Below, in pieces: positions 26,216 to 34,501 of a DNA stretch of 64,000 nt; the first letter of the stretch is position 1, and the number at the start of each line of letters is the position of its first letter. Source of the stretch: Streptomyces sp. STR69 (GTDB lineage Bacteria; Actinomycetota; Actinomycetes; Streptomycetales; Streptomycetaceae); the NCBI RefSeq assembly GCF_024519455.1, contig NZ_JALJRY010000005.1, positions 1-64,000 on the forward strand, written 5' to 3'. Position numbers and translations under genes: made by a program. The notes below the pieces were generated by a model, which was not told the DNA's origin, ran no database searches, and saw nothing but the letters and a program-made list of their open reading frames with translations.

Positions 26216-28190
26216 GTCCAACGACCCCGGACCCTGGTCCGGGAGTCGATCAGGCTGATGACCTCGTAGCCCTCGATGTTCAACGGCCGGGTCAGCACGG
26301 TCACCAGGCCTTCGGGACGGGTGTTCGTACGGCCGCCCGAGCCGATGGCGGCGGCAGCGACCGCCGCGAGTGAGAGCGTGCGAGCGCGTCTATGACGGCG
26401 GCCACCACCTTGTGCTCCGGCGCCTTGCGGACGAACTTGCGCTGATGCTTGTAGATCGTGGTGTCGAGTATCCGCATGCCGAGCGTGAGTGCGGCCGGTT
26501 CCACCGGAGGGGCTGCGACGGGCGCCTCGATCGCGTCGTCGGCGAACACTCGCCTTCCTGCGGCCGTGGCTTCGGCTTGACCTTCGTCGCCCTCTTCACC
26601 TGCTTGACAGGGACGGGCGCCGTCGTGGACCCGGCTTCCGCGTCCGACCACGCCGGCTGTACGGACTCGCGTGGCAGCTCGCGCCACTCCGGGGGTGCCA
26701 GCTCCGCCGACGGGGCCAGGACCAGTACAGGTACCGCCATCTCGGCGAGTGCGGCACCGCCTTGATATCCGGCCTTGCGCGGGGTGTAGCGGATCTCCCT
26801 CCGACCAGGGCACGGTGACCCGGCCGCCGTTCTCCAGTACCTGGGGTCCGGAAAGCGCGACCTCGCCCTCACCGACTTCCGTCCACGTACGCCAGTGAGC
26901 TGACTCCACGCCCTCTGCGGCCGACAACTCGCACCCGGCTTCCGCCCGGTCCAGCACATGTCCGTGGCCGGACACCACTACCACCGGACGCCCTTGCCCA
27001 CGCGCGGCGTTGAGCAGTTCGGCGAGGTACTTCACCTGGCTCACCGACCAGTCGGCGAGTGAGCTCCGCTGTCCGTGATCGAGATTCTCGCCGATCGTGA
27101 TCAGTACCACAGCGACCACATCGTCCGAGGCGACTGCCGCGACCAGTCGCGAATCGAGCAACTGCCCGGCCGGTCCGGGGATCTCATTCTTGTGGAAGAG
27201 GACCGCCGTGTGCCGGTGCTGTTCCCAGAAAGCGGCGAAGCCTTCCTTCTCCTCGTCCTGACCGCCGGACACCGGCCGTCCGCACAGCAAGGTCGCACGG
27301 CTGATCGCCGTGACCGAAGGGACCATCGCCACGGCGGCGGCCCGCTGCCCGGCGCCGGACAGTTCGCTCCACCGTCCGGTGACGGTCAGCTCCCCGCCGA
27401 GCTGGGCACCGACCGCACTGGTCATCCCGTCCAGGACCATCATCACCGGTGGCCGTACCTTCGCCAGCGGCAGCGCGACGCTCCGCAGGACGTCTTCAAT
27501 GGGTAGCGCCCGACCGGGCTGTGCGGCGGTGGCGCGTTTGACCCACGGCCCGAGCCGGGCCACGAAAGCCTCGTCGAGTGTGGCCCGTCGCCGTCGCGCC
27601 GCGTCGTGCAACGTGCGATACGCCAGCGCCAGCGCGGGCTCGGCCTCTCCGTCTCCCACCCACAGCCGTGCCAGTGCCCGGTCCACTCACCCCCAGTCGG
27701 CGACATGTGTACGCACGGCCTGCCCGACCGAGGAGACGGTCGGTTCCGCTGCGTCCAGCCAGCGCCGCAGCCTTACCGCCATACGAGCGAGTTCGACCCG
27801 CTTCGGGCAGAGGACGGCTGCGAGTTGGTGCTCCGCCACATGTTCCCAGGCGGTTTGAGCGGCCTGCGGCCCTTCGGCCAGGGCTTCGGCCAATCCGTCC
27901 AGGCGCGCCTGGAAGCCTGAGGGAAGGAAGGGATTGCCTGCGAGCGCGGCGGTCAGATGGGCGTCGTCCGCCAGCAGGTCGGCCTGCTGCAACATGTCGA
28001 CAACCCATTGCAGAGCCTCCTCGCGCTGGTGGCCCCCGGCCCGAGGCCTCGCCGATCCAACGGGTCAGCGTGCCCTCCACCGCCCGCGCGTAGGCGCGCA
28101 GTTCGGAGGGACGGGATCCCAGCCCGAACACCGAGCCCAGAGCCACAGCCGCATCGGCCGACGCCTCGTCATCGTCGGATTCCACCTTCG
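26216..28190 (-). pseudogene. pglZ: BREX-2 pglZ relic
   Basis: The phosphatase-like core is recognisable: RPPVMMVLDGMTSAVGAQLG, VAMVPSVTAISRATLLCG, NEIPGPAGQLLDSRL, ITIGENLDHGQRSSLADW, VVVVSGHGHVLDR. The C-terminal part includes REIRYTPRKAGYQGGAALAE and SGGRTNTRPEGLVTVLTRPL. Damage includes an in-frame TGA at 27687 (ADWG then stop then VDRALAR), frameshifts near 26800, 26560, 26310 and 28020, and loss of the N-terminus to an IS3-like fragment at about 28190. PglZ belongs to the phage growth limitation/BREX-2 defence system of Streptomyces. pglW, X and Y are not in the window. Confidence 0.78.
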
Positions 28191-28600
28191 CAAGAAGGTC
28201 CGCACCACTGTCCCCGAGCTGAACACCCGGTATGTCGGCGACATAACCTATCTGGCCGTGGGCAACGGCCAATTCCTCTACCCGGCAACGGTGTTGCACC
28301 TGTGCTCGAGACGGCTGGCGGGCTGGTCGATCGCCGATCACATGCGCACCTCGCTGGTCACCGACGCTCTCAAGGCCGCGGCTGCCGCCCGGGGTGCCCG
28401 TGGCCTGCACGGGGCGATCTTCCACAGCGACAACGGCGTGCAATACGCAGCGGAGGGGTTTGCGTAGGTATGCGCGGACCTCGGTGTGATCAGATAACGG
28501 GGAGCAATGGGCACCAGCGCGGACAACGCTGCCGTGGAATCGCTGAACGCGACCATGAAACGAGAGACGCTCCACGGCAGGAACAACGGTCAACTGTGCT
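28191..28600 (+). mobile_element. IS3-family transposase (OrfB) fragment
   Basis: Integrase-type DDE transposase pieces: NTRYVGDITYLAVGNG (first Asp), FHSDNGVQYAAEG (second Asp) and AVESLNATMKRE (Glu). The reading frame breaks at about 28466 and the C-terminal end is missing. No terminal inverted repeats could be paired. It abuts the pglZ relic, so its arrival or a later deletion cut off the pglZ 5' end. The stretch 28601-28774 has no confident gene. Confidence 0.75.
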
Positions 28601-28774
28601 GACCACCGTCGCATAACAACCGGTGTCCACGATCAAGGGTGTCGTCCCTTTCGCCCGAGATATGCAGGAGCGGGCTGATGCCGCGGTCGGCTCTGGCCTT
28701 CGTCCCTTCGACGAAGTCGGCCGCTTCTTCGGCGTTGCTCTCTGTACCTCAGTCGATCGTCCGTCTGTGTCCGC

Positions 28775-29308
28775 TCACAGGACTTGCGTCCAGACTCCGG
28801 CCGGGTGCTCCTGAGGGGGTAGCCACAACTGAGGCTGGCGGCTGAGGAGGTCTCCTCCGCCCTGTTGCCAGGGGAAGACCGCGTCGCGGTTGGGCCACAC
28901 CACCTGTAGGAACGGGAACGGCGGCTTGCGATAGAACCTGATTGCCTGACCGAAGAACGCCTTGTACCACCCATAGTCGACCGGCTTCAGCACGACTGGG
29001 ACATTCGCGATGTCGTGCCGTTCTTGGTTGGTTTCCAAGGGTTCTCCCTCGACGGCCCGCCCACCGAGGTCGTTGAGGACCGGCTGCATCAGGGGGATGT
29101 CCAGGCCGAACATGGCGAGTTCGGGCACGCGGTGCCTGTGCCACAGGCCGATGGTGTAGGCCCAGCCGGGTCCCAGGTCGTCGGCGGGAACCCCGACGAC
29201 CTGCCAGCCGTGGCGGTCGATGGTTTCAGCCGTCGCCCGAGTATGAGGGGCGAGGTCGTCAATCTGTTGGCAGACAACGCAGTGGCAGGTGGTGCGGTCG
29301 GTGGTCAT
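28775..29308 (-). CDS. DUF4262 family protein
   Basis: A 177-residue cytoplasmic protein with an N-terminal CHCVVCQ pair of metal-like cysteines and the DUF4262 pattern IDRHGWQVVGVPADDLGPGW followed by AYTIGLWH, PELAMFGL and the aromatic FFGQAIRFYR. The family is of unknown function and widespread in actinobacteria, often near mobile elements. ATG at 29308. A 65-residue ORF ends 10 nt upstream on the same strand, suggesting a two-gene operon. Confidence 0.78.
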   Translation of the reverse strand: MTTDRTTCHCVVCQQIDDLAPHTRATAETIDRHGWQVVGVPADDLGPGWAYTIGLWHRHRVPELAMFGLDIPLMQPVLNDLGGRAVEGEPLETNQERHDIANVPVVLKPVDYGWYKAFFGQAIRFYRKPPFPFLQVVWPNRDAVFPWQQGGGDLLSRQPQLWLPPQEHPAGVWTQVL

Positions 29309-29318
29309 GGTGGAGTCG

Positions 29319-29516
29319 TCACCTGCTGAAGGGGTAGCTGATCTGTGTCAGATCATCCGCGATGTCCGTGAGGGAGACTTCGGGATTCAGTCGGCTGACC
29401 ATTTGCTGCGTCAACGGGGTGCCGCGGTAGACCAGATCCACGACGCTGGCGTCGAGTTCTGTCTCGTAGTACGAGAGCGCGAACTCGCTGTAGAAGTCAG
29501 GGGTGTCCGGGGTCAC
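29319..29516 (-). CDS. small hypothetical protein
   Basis: 65 residues, acidic (TPDTPDFYSEFALSYYETEL, DASVVDLVYR, SLTDIADDLTQISYPFSR), with no recognised domain. GTG start at 29516 with a weak GTGGA site. It precedes the DUF4262 gene by 10 nt. Its start abuts a foreign lectin fragment on the other strand, so the 5' end may be truncated. Confidence 0.45.
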   Translation of the reverse strand: MTPDTPDFYSEFALSYYETELDASVVDLVYRGTPLTQQMVSRLNPEVSLTDIADDLTQISYPFSR

Positions 29517-29682
29517 TCCACTCGTCAGCTACCCCCAGACCGCGCACACCACTGGCACCGCCCTGTGGTCAAGCGCGACGAACACTCATCCCAACGACAC
29601 GCTCTTCTTCCAGCCCGACGGCAATCTCGTCATCTACGACAGCGACGGAACGGTTCTGTGGGCCTCCGGGACCAACAACTGA
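29515..29682 (+). pseudogene. 3' fragment of a bulb-type lectin gene
   Basis: An open frame without a start reads TALWSSATNTHPNDTLFFQP then DGNLVIYDSDGTVLWASG and stops at 29680-29682. This is the last repeat pair of a bulb-type lectin domain, the same fold as in the M15 peptidase at 20205-21221 but a different sequence. It is the cut-off C-terminus of a gene that lay on an element integrated here. Confidence 0.6.
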
Positions 29683-29738
29683 CCGAACAGATGGGCGTCC
29701 ACACGAACGGATCAGAACCCGCTGCTCGCAGTTTCGGA

Positions 29739-29766
29739 GCCCGCCCTCCTGGCTGGGAGGACGGGC
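29739..29766. terminator. GC hairpin after the lectin fragment
   Basis: GCCCGCCCTCCTGG and CTGGGAGGACGGGC form a stem with one mismatch. It starts the island-end sequence, as the hairpins do at 21600 and 23401. Confidence 0.55.
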
Positions 29767-29792
29767 GTTGCGGCCAGCCGGAATGAGCCATC

Positions 29793-29983
29793 CGGGACGC
29801 GTTCGGGACGCAGGTTGGACACAAGGATCGGAAGAGACTGACATGAGTAGAGGAAGAGCGAGGTGCCAAACCTCGTCTGAACTGGGAAAACGGTCAGGAT
29901 GAGCAGTGATCGACACGGACCGTCAAGATCCTCAAAGGACTCATAATCCGTCGGCCGTGGGTTCGAGTCCCACCCGCCCCACC
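29793..29983. repeat. attachment site 2: octamer pair and tRNA 3' core
   Basis: CGGGACGC-GTT-CGGGACGC at 29793-29811 is a tandem octamer pair with the same 3-nt gap as at site 1 but different bases. The tRNA 3' core occupies 29937-29983 and begins 144 bp after the pair. The arm CTGGGAAAACGGTCAGGATG is a diverged copy of that at site 1. The core ends at CCACC, followed directly by the sequence found at window base 1. Confidence 0.78.
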
Positions 29984-30230
29984 TGTGCAGGTCGCTGACC
30001 TGCGGAAACGTTTGTTTTTGGGTGTCGGAGCGTCAACTTTGCCTGGACGGACTGAATCCGCTGCCCATGGGTTTGGGGTTCGGCGGTGTTCGGCGAGTTC
30101 CCACCCCTCTGAGCTGCGGCAGAGTGGGTTCTCGAGGTCGTTGCTCGCGATCCGGACGACTGCCTTGAGAGCCGATACCAAGACCCAGGGGCCGTGCAGG
30201 GGCCGGGACAACGCAGTCGTGTTCAGGCCG
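29984..30230. repeat. post-core repeat, partner of the copies at 1 and 32066
   Basis: The first 82 bases match 1-82. From about 30023 the unit also matches 32066-32270, including TGCCTGGACGGACTGAATCC-like text in the order GCCTGGACGGACT then CCGCTG, and the octamer pair CAGGGGCC-GTG-CAGGGGCC at 30186-30204. Between 30231 and 30871 no confident gene is seen, apart from the 7-bp tandem repeat. Confidence 0.7.
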
Positions 30231-30682
30231 GTGGTGTCTCCGGGCCTATTCGTTGTCCCATTTGCCGGGTGCGCGGTCTGGGGCTGCCGTCCACGGTGCG
30301 GCCGGTGAGCGGGCGCGAGTAGGGCGTCGTCGGCTGTTTCATCGTGCTGTTTTTGACTGGTAGGGCCGCTGAAAAGGGTACCGACAAGCCTCGGCCAGTT
30401 TGCCGAGCGGAGCAGCGACGGTGTCTTGATCAGGTGTGTGGTCGCGTTCAAGCCGTCCGCGGGTGCCGTGAAGGACCGCTATGGACGAAGGCCGGGGAAG
30501 GGGGGCTGCGAGGCGCGTTCTTGGCCCTGTCGTCGGCATTGATCGGCCACGTCCTCGGCGCCGACCCGGGACGTCCGGGGCCCCGGGTCCCTGGCCGGCA
30601 GCGCCCGGCGCGAGTCCAACCGACCGACCGCATCGCGCAGTTGGGCGCTGGTGGGGGCGTCCGGGCGCAACCAGGGGGACAG

Positions 30683-30731
30683 GTCCGCCGTCCGCCGTCC
30701 GCCGTCCGCCGTCCGCCGTCCGCCGTCCGCG
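30683..30731. repeat. 7-bp tandem repeat (GTCCGCC), six perfect copies plus one
   Basis: Six exact copies of GTCCGCC and a seventh with one change. The unit is not a multiple of three, so copy-number change would shift any reading frame crossing it. It lies about 140 bp before the WD40 gene start and inside an open frame that joins that gene. Confidence 0.85.
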
Positions 30732-30871
30732 GCAGGGGAGCGCGTGCTACCGACGCTTCGAGCTACGCCCGCCGGTCGTCCGATCCGCTCGCCCGGAGGA
30801 CACGGCCCAGAGCTTCGGTGGAAGTCTGCCCGCCGTCTTCCCTGGGATTCCGGAACGCGCGAGACTGCACT

Positions 30872-31846
30872 ATGCCTTTCGTGGGACGACCGTCTCCGCC
30901 CCCGGCGTGGGGTCTGGCGGCTACCCTCACCGGGCACGGCAAAGCCGTGAACGCGGTGGGGTTCAGTCCGGACGGGCGGCTGCTGGCGTCCGGAAGCGGC
31001 GACCGGACGGTGATCCTCTGGGACGTAACCGACCCGGCACACATGACCCGGTCGGCGACTCTTGTCCATCAACGCCCTGGCTGGTTGGCGCGTGACGGCT
31101 GGCGGCAGGGTGGTGTCCACGCAGTGGATTTCAGTCCGGACGGGCGGTTACTTGCCTGCGGCAGCGACCGAACTGTGATCCTTTGGGACGTAACCGACCC
31201 GGCACGCCCGACCCGTTGCGCCGCTGCCACCCACCAACGGCACGTCTGGCTGTCAGGTCCCGTCGGAACGGTGATGTTCAGTCCGGACGGACGTTTGTTG
31301 GCCACGGGTTCCTCCGGTGACAAGAACACAGGTGTCCTGTGGGATGTGAGTGAGCCGACGCATCCGGTGCGGACCGCCGTCGTCCGGCCGCAGGTCCGTG
31401 ATTGGGCGAAGAAGCTCTCTTCAGGCGGGGCGCCTGCCGTCCATTCGGTGGGATTCAGTCCGGACGGACGGTTACTGGCCACCGCAAGCGGGGATTCCGG
31501 CGTTGTCTCCGGCACCTTCGGGTCTTGGCAGAATGGCGCCGTCATGGTGTGGGATGTCACCGACCCGACTCATCCTGTCGGGACAGCCGCCCTCCCCCTT
31601 GCCGGCCGTGGGGACGCGGGGCAGATGTATGCGGTGGCGTTCAGTCCTGACGGGCGGTTGCTGGCCTCCGGAGGCGCGAACGCGACCGTGGCCCTGTGGG
31701 ATGTCGTCGGCCCTGCGCACCTGGCCACGAGCGCCACTCTCATCGGCCACCGCGGTGCCGTGCGGGCTCTGGCGTTCAGTCCGGACGGACGGCTGCTGGC
31801 CAGCTGCGGCGCCGACAGAACGGTGAGGTTGTGGGACGGGAGCTGA
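30872..31846 (+). CDS. WD40-repeat protein
   Basis: From ATG at 30872, 324 residues made almost only of six WD40 blades, each with the signature FSPDGRLLA followed by VILWDV, VLWDV, VMVWDV, VALWDV or VRLWDG. This predicts a single six- to seven-bladed beta-propeller for protein binding. Actinobacterial WD40 proteins are usually C-terminal halves of larger kinases or NTPases. The upstream open frame to 30344 is Arg/Pro-rich and contains a 7-bp tandem repeat, so this may be the surviving C-terminus of a larger gene. The module is flanked by direct repeats at 30023 and 32066. Confidence 0.75.
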   Translation: MPFVGRPSPPPAWGLAATLTGHGKAVNAVGFSPDGRLLASGSGDRTVILWDVTDPAHMTRSATLVHQRPGWLARDGWRQGGVHAVDFSPDGRLLACGSDRTVILWDVTDPARPTRCAAATHQRHVWLSGPVGTVMFSPDGRLLATGSSGDKNTGVLWDVSEPTHPVRTAVVRPQVRDWAKKLSSGGAPAVHSVGFSPDGRLLATASGDSGVVSGTFGSWQNGAVMVWDVTDPTHPVGTAALPLAGRGDAGQMYAVAFSPDGRLLASGGANATVALWDVVGPAHLATSATLIGHRGAVRALAFSPDGRLLASCGADRTVRLWDGS

Positions 31847-32065
31847 CGCGCTCAAGCGCCGATCACCGTCGGCGACGCAGACCTGGAAGGCGGCGCGAGC
31901 GTGGCTGTGGCGGTCGTCGGCCGCAGTAGGTGGCGCGGCGAGGCGTCGTATCCGGGCAGCAGCCGCGGGGTGGCGGATCATCCGTACGCGTCGCCAGGTG
32001 CCGCCGTACGAAGGCCGACGCGGCGCCCGTCAGTCGGTTTGTATCTCCCTCGCCGTCCTGCAGGG

Positions 32066-32290
32066 GTGTTGGAGCGTCAACTTTGCCTGGACGGACTCAA
32101 TCCGCTGCTCGCGGGTTTGGGGTTCGGCGGTGCTTGGGGAGTTCGAACCCCTCTGACCTGCGGTGGAGCAGGTGGCCAAGGTTGTCCCCCGCGGTCCGGG
32201 TGGCTGTCCTGAGGGCCGATGCCAAGACCCAGGGGCCATACAGGGGCCGGGATGGCGCGGTCGTGTCCAGCCGCGGTGTCTCCGGGCCGA
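32066..32290. repeat. direct repeat flanking the WD40 module
   Basis: About 225 bp homologous to 30023-30250: AGCGTCAACTTTGCCTGGAC, then GGGTTTGGGGTTCGGCGGTG, and the octamer pair CAGGGGCC-ATA-CAGGGGCC at 32230-32248. The two copies bracket 1.8 kb. Nothing else is recognisable from 31847 to 32450. Confidence 0.7.
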
Positions 32291-32450
32291 TGGTGCGCTT
32301 GGTGTTCAGTGGCAGCAGGTGGCTGCTGAGAGAGCGTCTGGCGATGGCCGAGGGGCGAGGGAAACGGCCCGAAAGGGAAACTGTGCGGCTGTTCGGTCCC
32401 GGTGCTGATCACGGTGGTGGCTGCTGTCCAGGTTCTGGAGCTGCTGGCCG

Positions 32451-33725
32451 TCACCGGTCGCTCGTCAGGCCGAACGGCAGCTCCGGGTGAGTGTCTGCCG
32501 TCTCGATGAGCCGGTTGTACTTGGCGATGCGCTCGCCACGGGCCGGGGCACCGGACTTGAGCTGGCCGCAGCCGGCGCCGATGACGAGGTCGGCGATGAA
32601 GGTGTCCTCGGTCTCGCCGGAGCGGTGCGAGACCATCTGCGTGTAACCGGCCTCGCGGCAGATCCGGATCGCTTCCAGGGTCTCGGTGACGGTGCCGATC
32701 TGGTTGACCTTGATCAGGGCGGCGTTGGCGACCTTGCGGTCGACGGCCTCGGTGATGATGGCGGGATCGGTGACGAAGATGTCGTCGCCGACGAGCTGGA
32801 TCCGTGTCCCCAGGCGAGCGGTGAGCTGTGTCCAGCCGTCCCAGTCGTTCTCGGCGAGGCCGTCCTCGATGGACCAGACGGGGAAGCGGTCGGTCATCTC
32901 CTCGTAGCGGTCGATGAGTTGGGCGGAGGTCAGGTCCTGGCCGGAGATGAGGTAGCGGCCGTCGCGGTAGAACTCGCTGGCGGCGGGGTCCAGGGCGATG
33001 GCGATGCCGTCGCGGCCCGGGGTGTATCCGGCGTCGTCGATGGCCTCGACCAGCTGGTGCAGGACGTCTTCGGGCCGGTCGATGGCGGGGGCGAAGCCGC
33101 CCTCGTCGCCCAGTCCGACCGCATGCCCGGCGGCGGCGAGGCGGGCCCTGAGCCGGGCGTAGACCTCGGCCCCGGCCCGTACGGCCTCGGGCAGACTCGG
33201 CGCGCCGAGCGGAGCGAGCATGAACTCCTGGAAGTCCAGGCTGTTGGCGGCGTGGGCGCCGCCGTTGACGACGTTGAAGTGCGGGACCGGCAGCAGCGGT
33301 CGGGCTCCGGTGGTCTCGGAGATGCGCTGCCACAACTCCTGGCCGCGAGCTGCCGCCTCGGCGCGGGCGGCGGCGATGGAGACGCCGACGATCGCGTTGG
33401 CCCCGAGCCGGGACTTGGTCGGTGTGCCGTCCAACTCGATGAGTACGGCGTCGAGTTCGGCCGCGGAGCCGAAGCGCCGGCCGACGAGCGCCTTGGCGAT
33501 CTCGCCGTTGACGTGTGCCACCGCCCCGGTGACCCCCTGGCCGCCGTAGCGTGACTGGTCACCGTCGCGCAGTTCGACCGCCTCCCGGGTACCGGTGGAC
33601 GCGCCGGAGGGCACGCCGGCGCGTACGGTGATGCCGGCCGTGGTGCGCAGGGTCACCGAGAGGGTCGGCCGGGCGCGGGAGTCCAGGATCTCCACCGCGT
33701 GCACGTACTCAATGCGTAGCGTCAT
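32451..33725 (-). CDS. eno: enolase, divergent second type
   Basis: A 424-residue 2-phosphoglycerate hydratase-lyase of glycolysis. All catalytic elements are visible: flexible loop SGASTG, FQEFM, acid GDEGG, metal ligands ALDPA, IEDGL and GDDIF, catalytic Lys in IKVNQIGT and SHRSGETED. The N-terminus reads EILDSRARPTLSV rather than the usual EILDSRGNPTVEV, so this is probably not the housekeeping copy. ATG at 33725 has GGAAGG 10 nt upstream. Two DevR/OsdR-like boxes lie 72-109 bp before it, suggesting use of a dedicated enolase under low oxygen. Confidence 0.93.
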   Translation of the reverse strand: MTLRIEYVHAVEILDSRARPTLSVTLRTTAGITVRAGVPSGASTGTREAVELRDGDQSRYGGQGVTGAVAHVNGEIAKALVGRRFGSAAELDAVLIELDGTPTKSRLGANAIVGVSIAAARAEAAARGQELWQRISETTGARPLLPVPHFNVVNGGAHAANSLDFQEFMLAPLGAPSLPEAVRAGAEVYARLRARLAAAGHAVGLGDEGGFAPAIDRPEDVLHQLVEAIDDAGYTPGRDGIAIALDPAASEFYRDGRYLISGQDLTSAQLIDRYEEMTDRFPVWSIEDGLAENDWDGWTQLTARLGTRIQLVGDDIFVTDPAIITEAVDRKVANAALIKVNQIGTVTETLEAIRICREAGYTQMVSHRSGETEDTFIADLVIGAGCGQLKSGAPARGERIAKYNRLIETADTHPELPFGLTSDR

Positions 33726-33796
33726 GGTCGGCTGCCTTCCGTCCCTGAGTCGGTGGGCTTCACTGTCACCGTAGGCGCCTGACACCGCCGGGTTCC

Positions 33797-33834
33797 GGGG
33801 CCGTTCGGCCCTGAAGCGCGGCCGTTCGGACCGC
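33797..33834 (-). promoter_or_regulatory. tandem DevR/OsdR-like boxes before the enolase gene
   Basis: Read on the - strand, AGGGCCGAACGGCCCC (33797-33812) is identical in core to the desaturase box. A second, weaker copy, GGTCCGAACGGCCGCG, lies at 33818-33833. Their CCGAACGG cores are exactly 21 bp apart, two helical turns, which fits cooperative dimers. Confidence 0.6.
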
Positions 33835-33867
33835 TGCGCGGCTCGCGGGCCGCCTCCGGGAGGCATC

Positions 33868-33957
33868 GATCCCGGCGTACCGCGGGTCGTGGGCGGGCAC
33901 GCACAGCGCCTTCTCGTGCATGTCGTTCTCGTCGCGGACGACGAACATGCCGACGGC
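33868..33957 (-). pseudogene. ppa: inorganic pyrophosphatase fragment
   Basis: About 30 codons read VGMFVVRDENDMHEKALCVP then AHDPRYAGI, matching the conserved middle of family I inorganic pyrophosphatase (usually VGMFxMxDExGxDxKVLCVP). Both sides are unrelated sequence. It is a small scrap left just upstream of the enolase promoter. From 33958 to 34299 I see no gene. Confidence 0.55.
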
Positions 33958-34299
33958 CCGGCCGACCATCCACCTCACCGGCAACGCCGTTCGGCACCAC
34001 CGGTCGGCCTACGCCGCGCTGGTGCACCGTGCCATGCAGGGCCCACATGTCTTCGACCAGTTACTCGGCCGTCCGCAGGGGCTTTGGCCCCAGCGGGGTC
34101 ACGAGCCTTCGGCGTCCGGCCTTACGGATCCGTGCCGGGGACCGAGACGTTTCAGCAGGGTGGACACGGCCGGGTGTTGGATGCGTGGGCCCAGGACGCG
34201 CTCCAAGGTCTCGACCTCGGCGGAGCGGAGTGAGCGGCATGACGCGGACATCTGTCCCGACCTTGCCGGGGTAGAGGTCGACTCGGCCGGGCCCGGTAC

Positions 34300-34470
34300 A
34301 CCGTCATGCTGGTCCGGATGCGGCTCGACCCTGCCACGAAGACGTACGTCGCCCCGACCAGTCGCCGAGAGCAGGGCGTGACGCGACGGACGACATCGCC
34401 TCGAACGAGCCGTCTGCCGACAGCTCTTCAAGGTCCTGGAACAGGCGATGTTCTCCGCTCGAACGCCCAT
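34300..34470 (+). mobile_element. possible IS110-like transposase C-terminal scrap
   Basis: One frame reads MLVRMRLDPATKTYVA, and another frame about 90 bases on reads LERAVCRQLFKVLEQAM. Together these resemble the last 50 residues of IS110/IS902-type transposases. The frames are broken and no element ends were found. Confidence 0.3.
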
Positions 34471-34501
34471 GTCCTGACCTGTTCGCCGACCGGTCCGCCT
34501 T

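Noticed and set aside
29894..30451. Similar - strand frame with GGTRTHGRRIMSPL
   Set aside because: Same tRNA/repeat artefact at attachment site 2.
30683..30731. CRISPR-like array
   Set aside because: Units are only 7 bp and contiguous without spacers.
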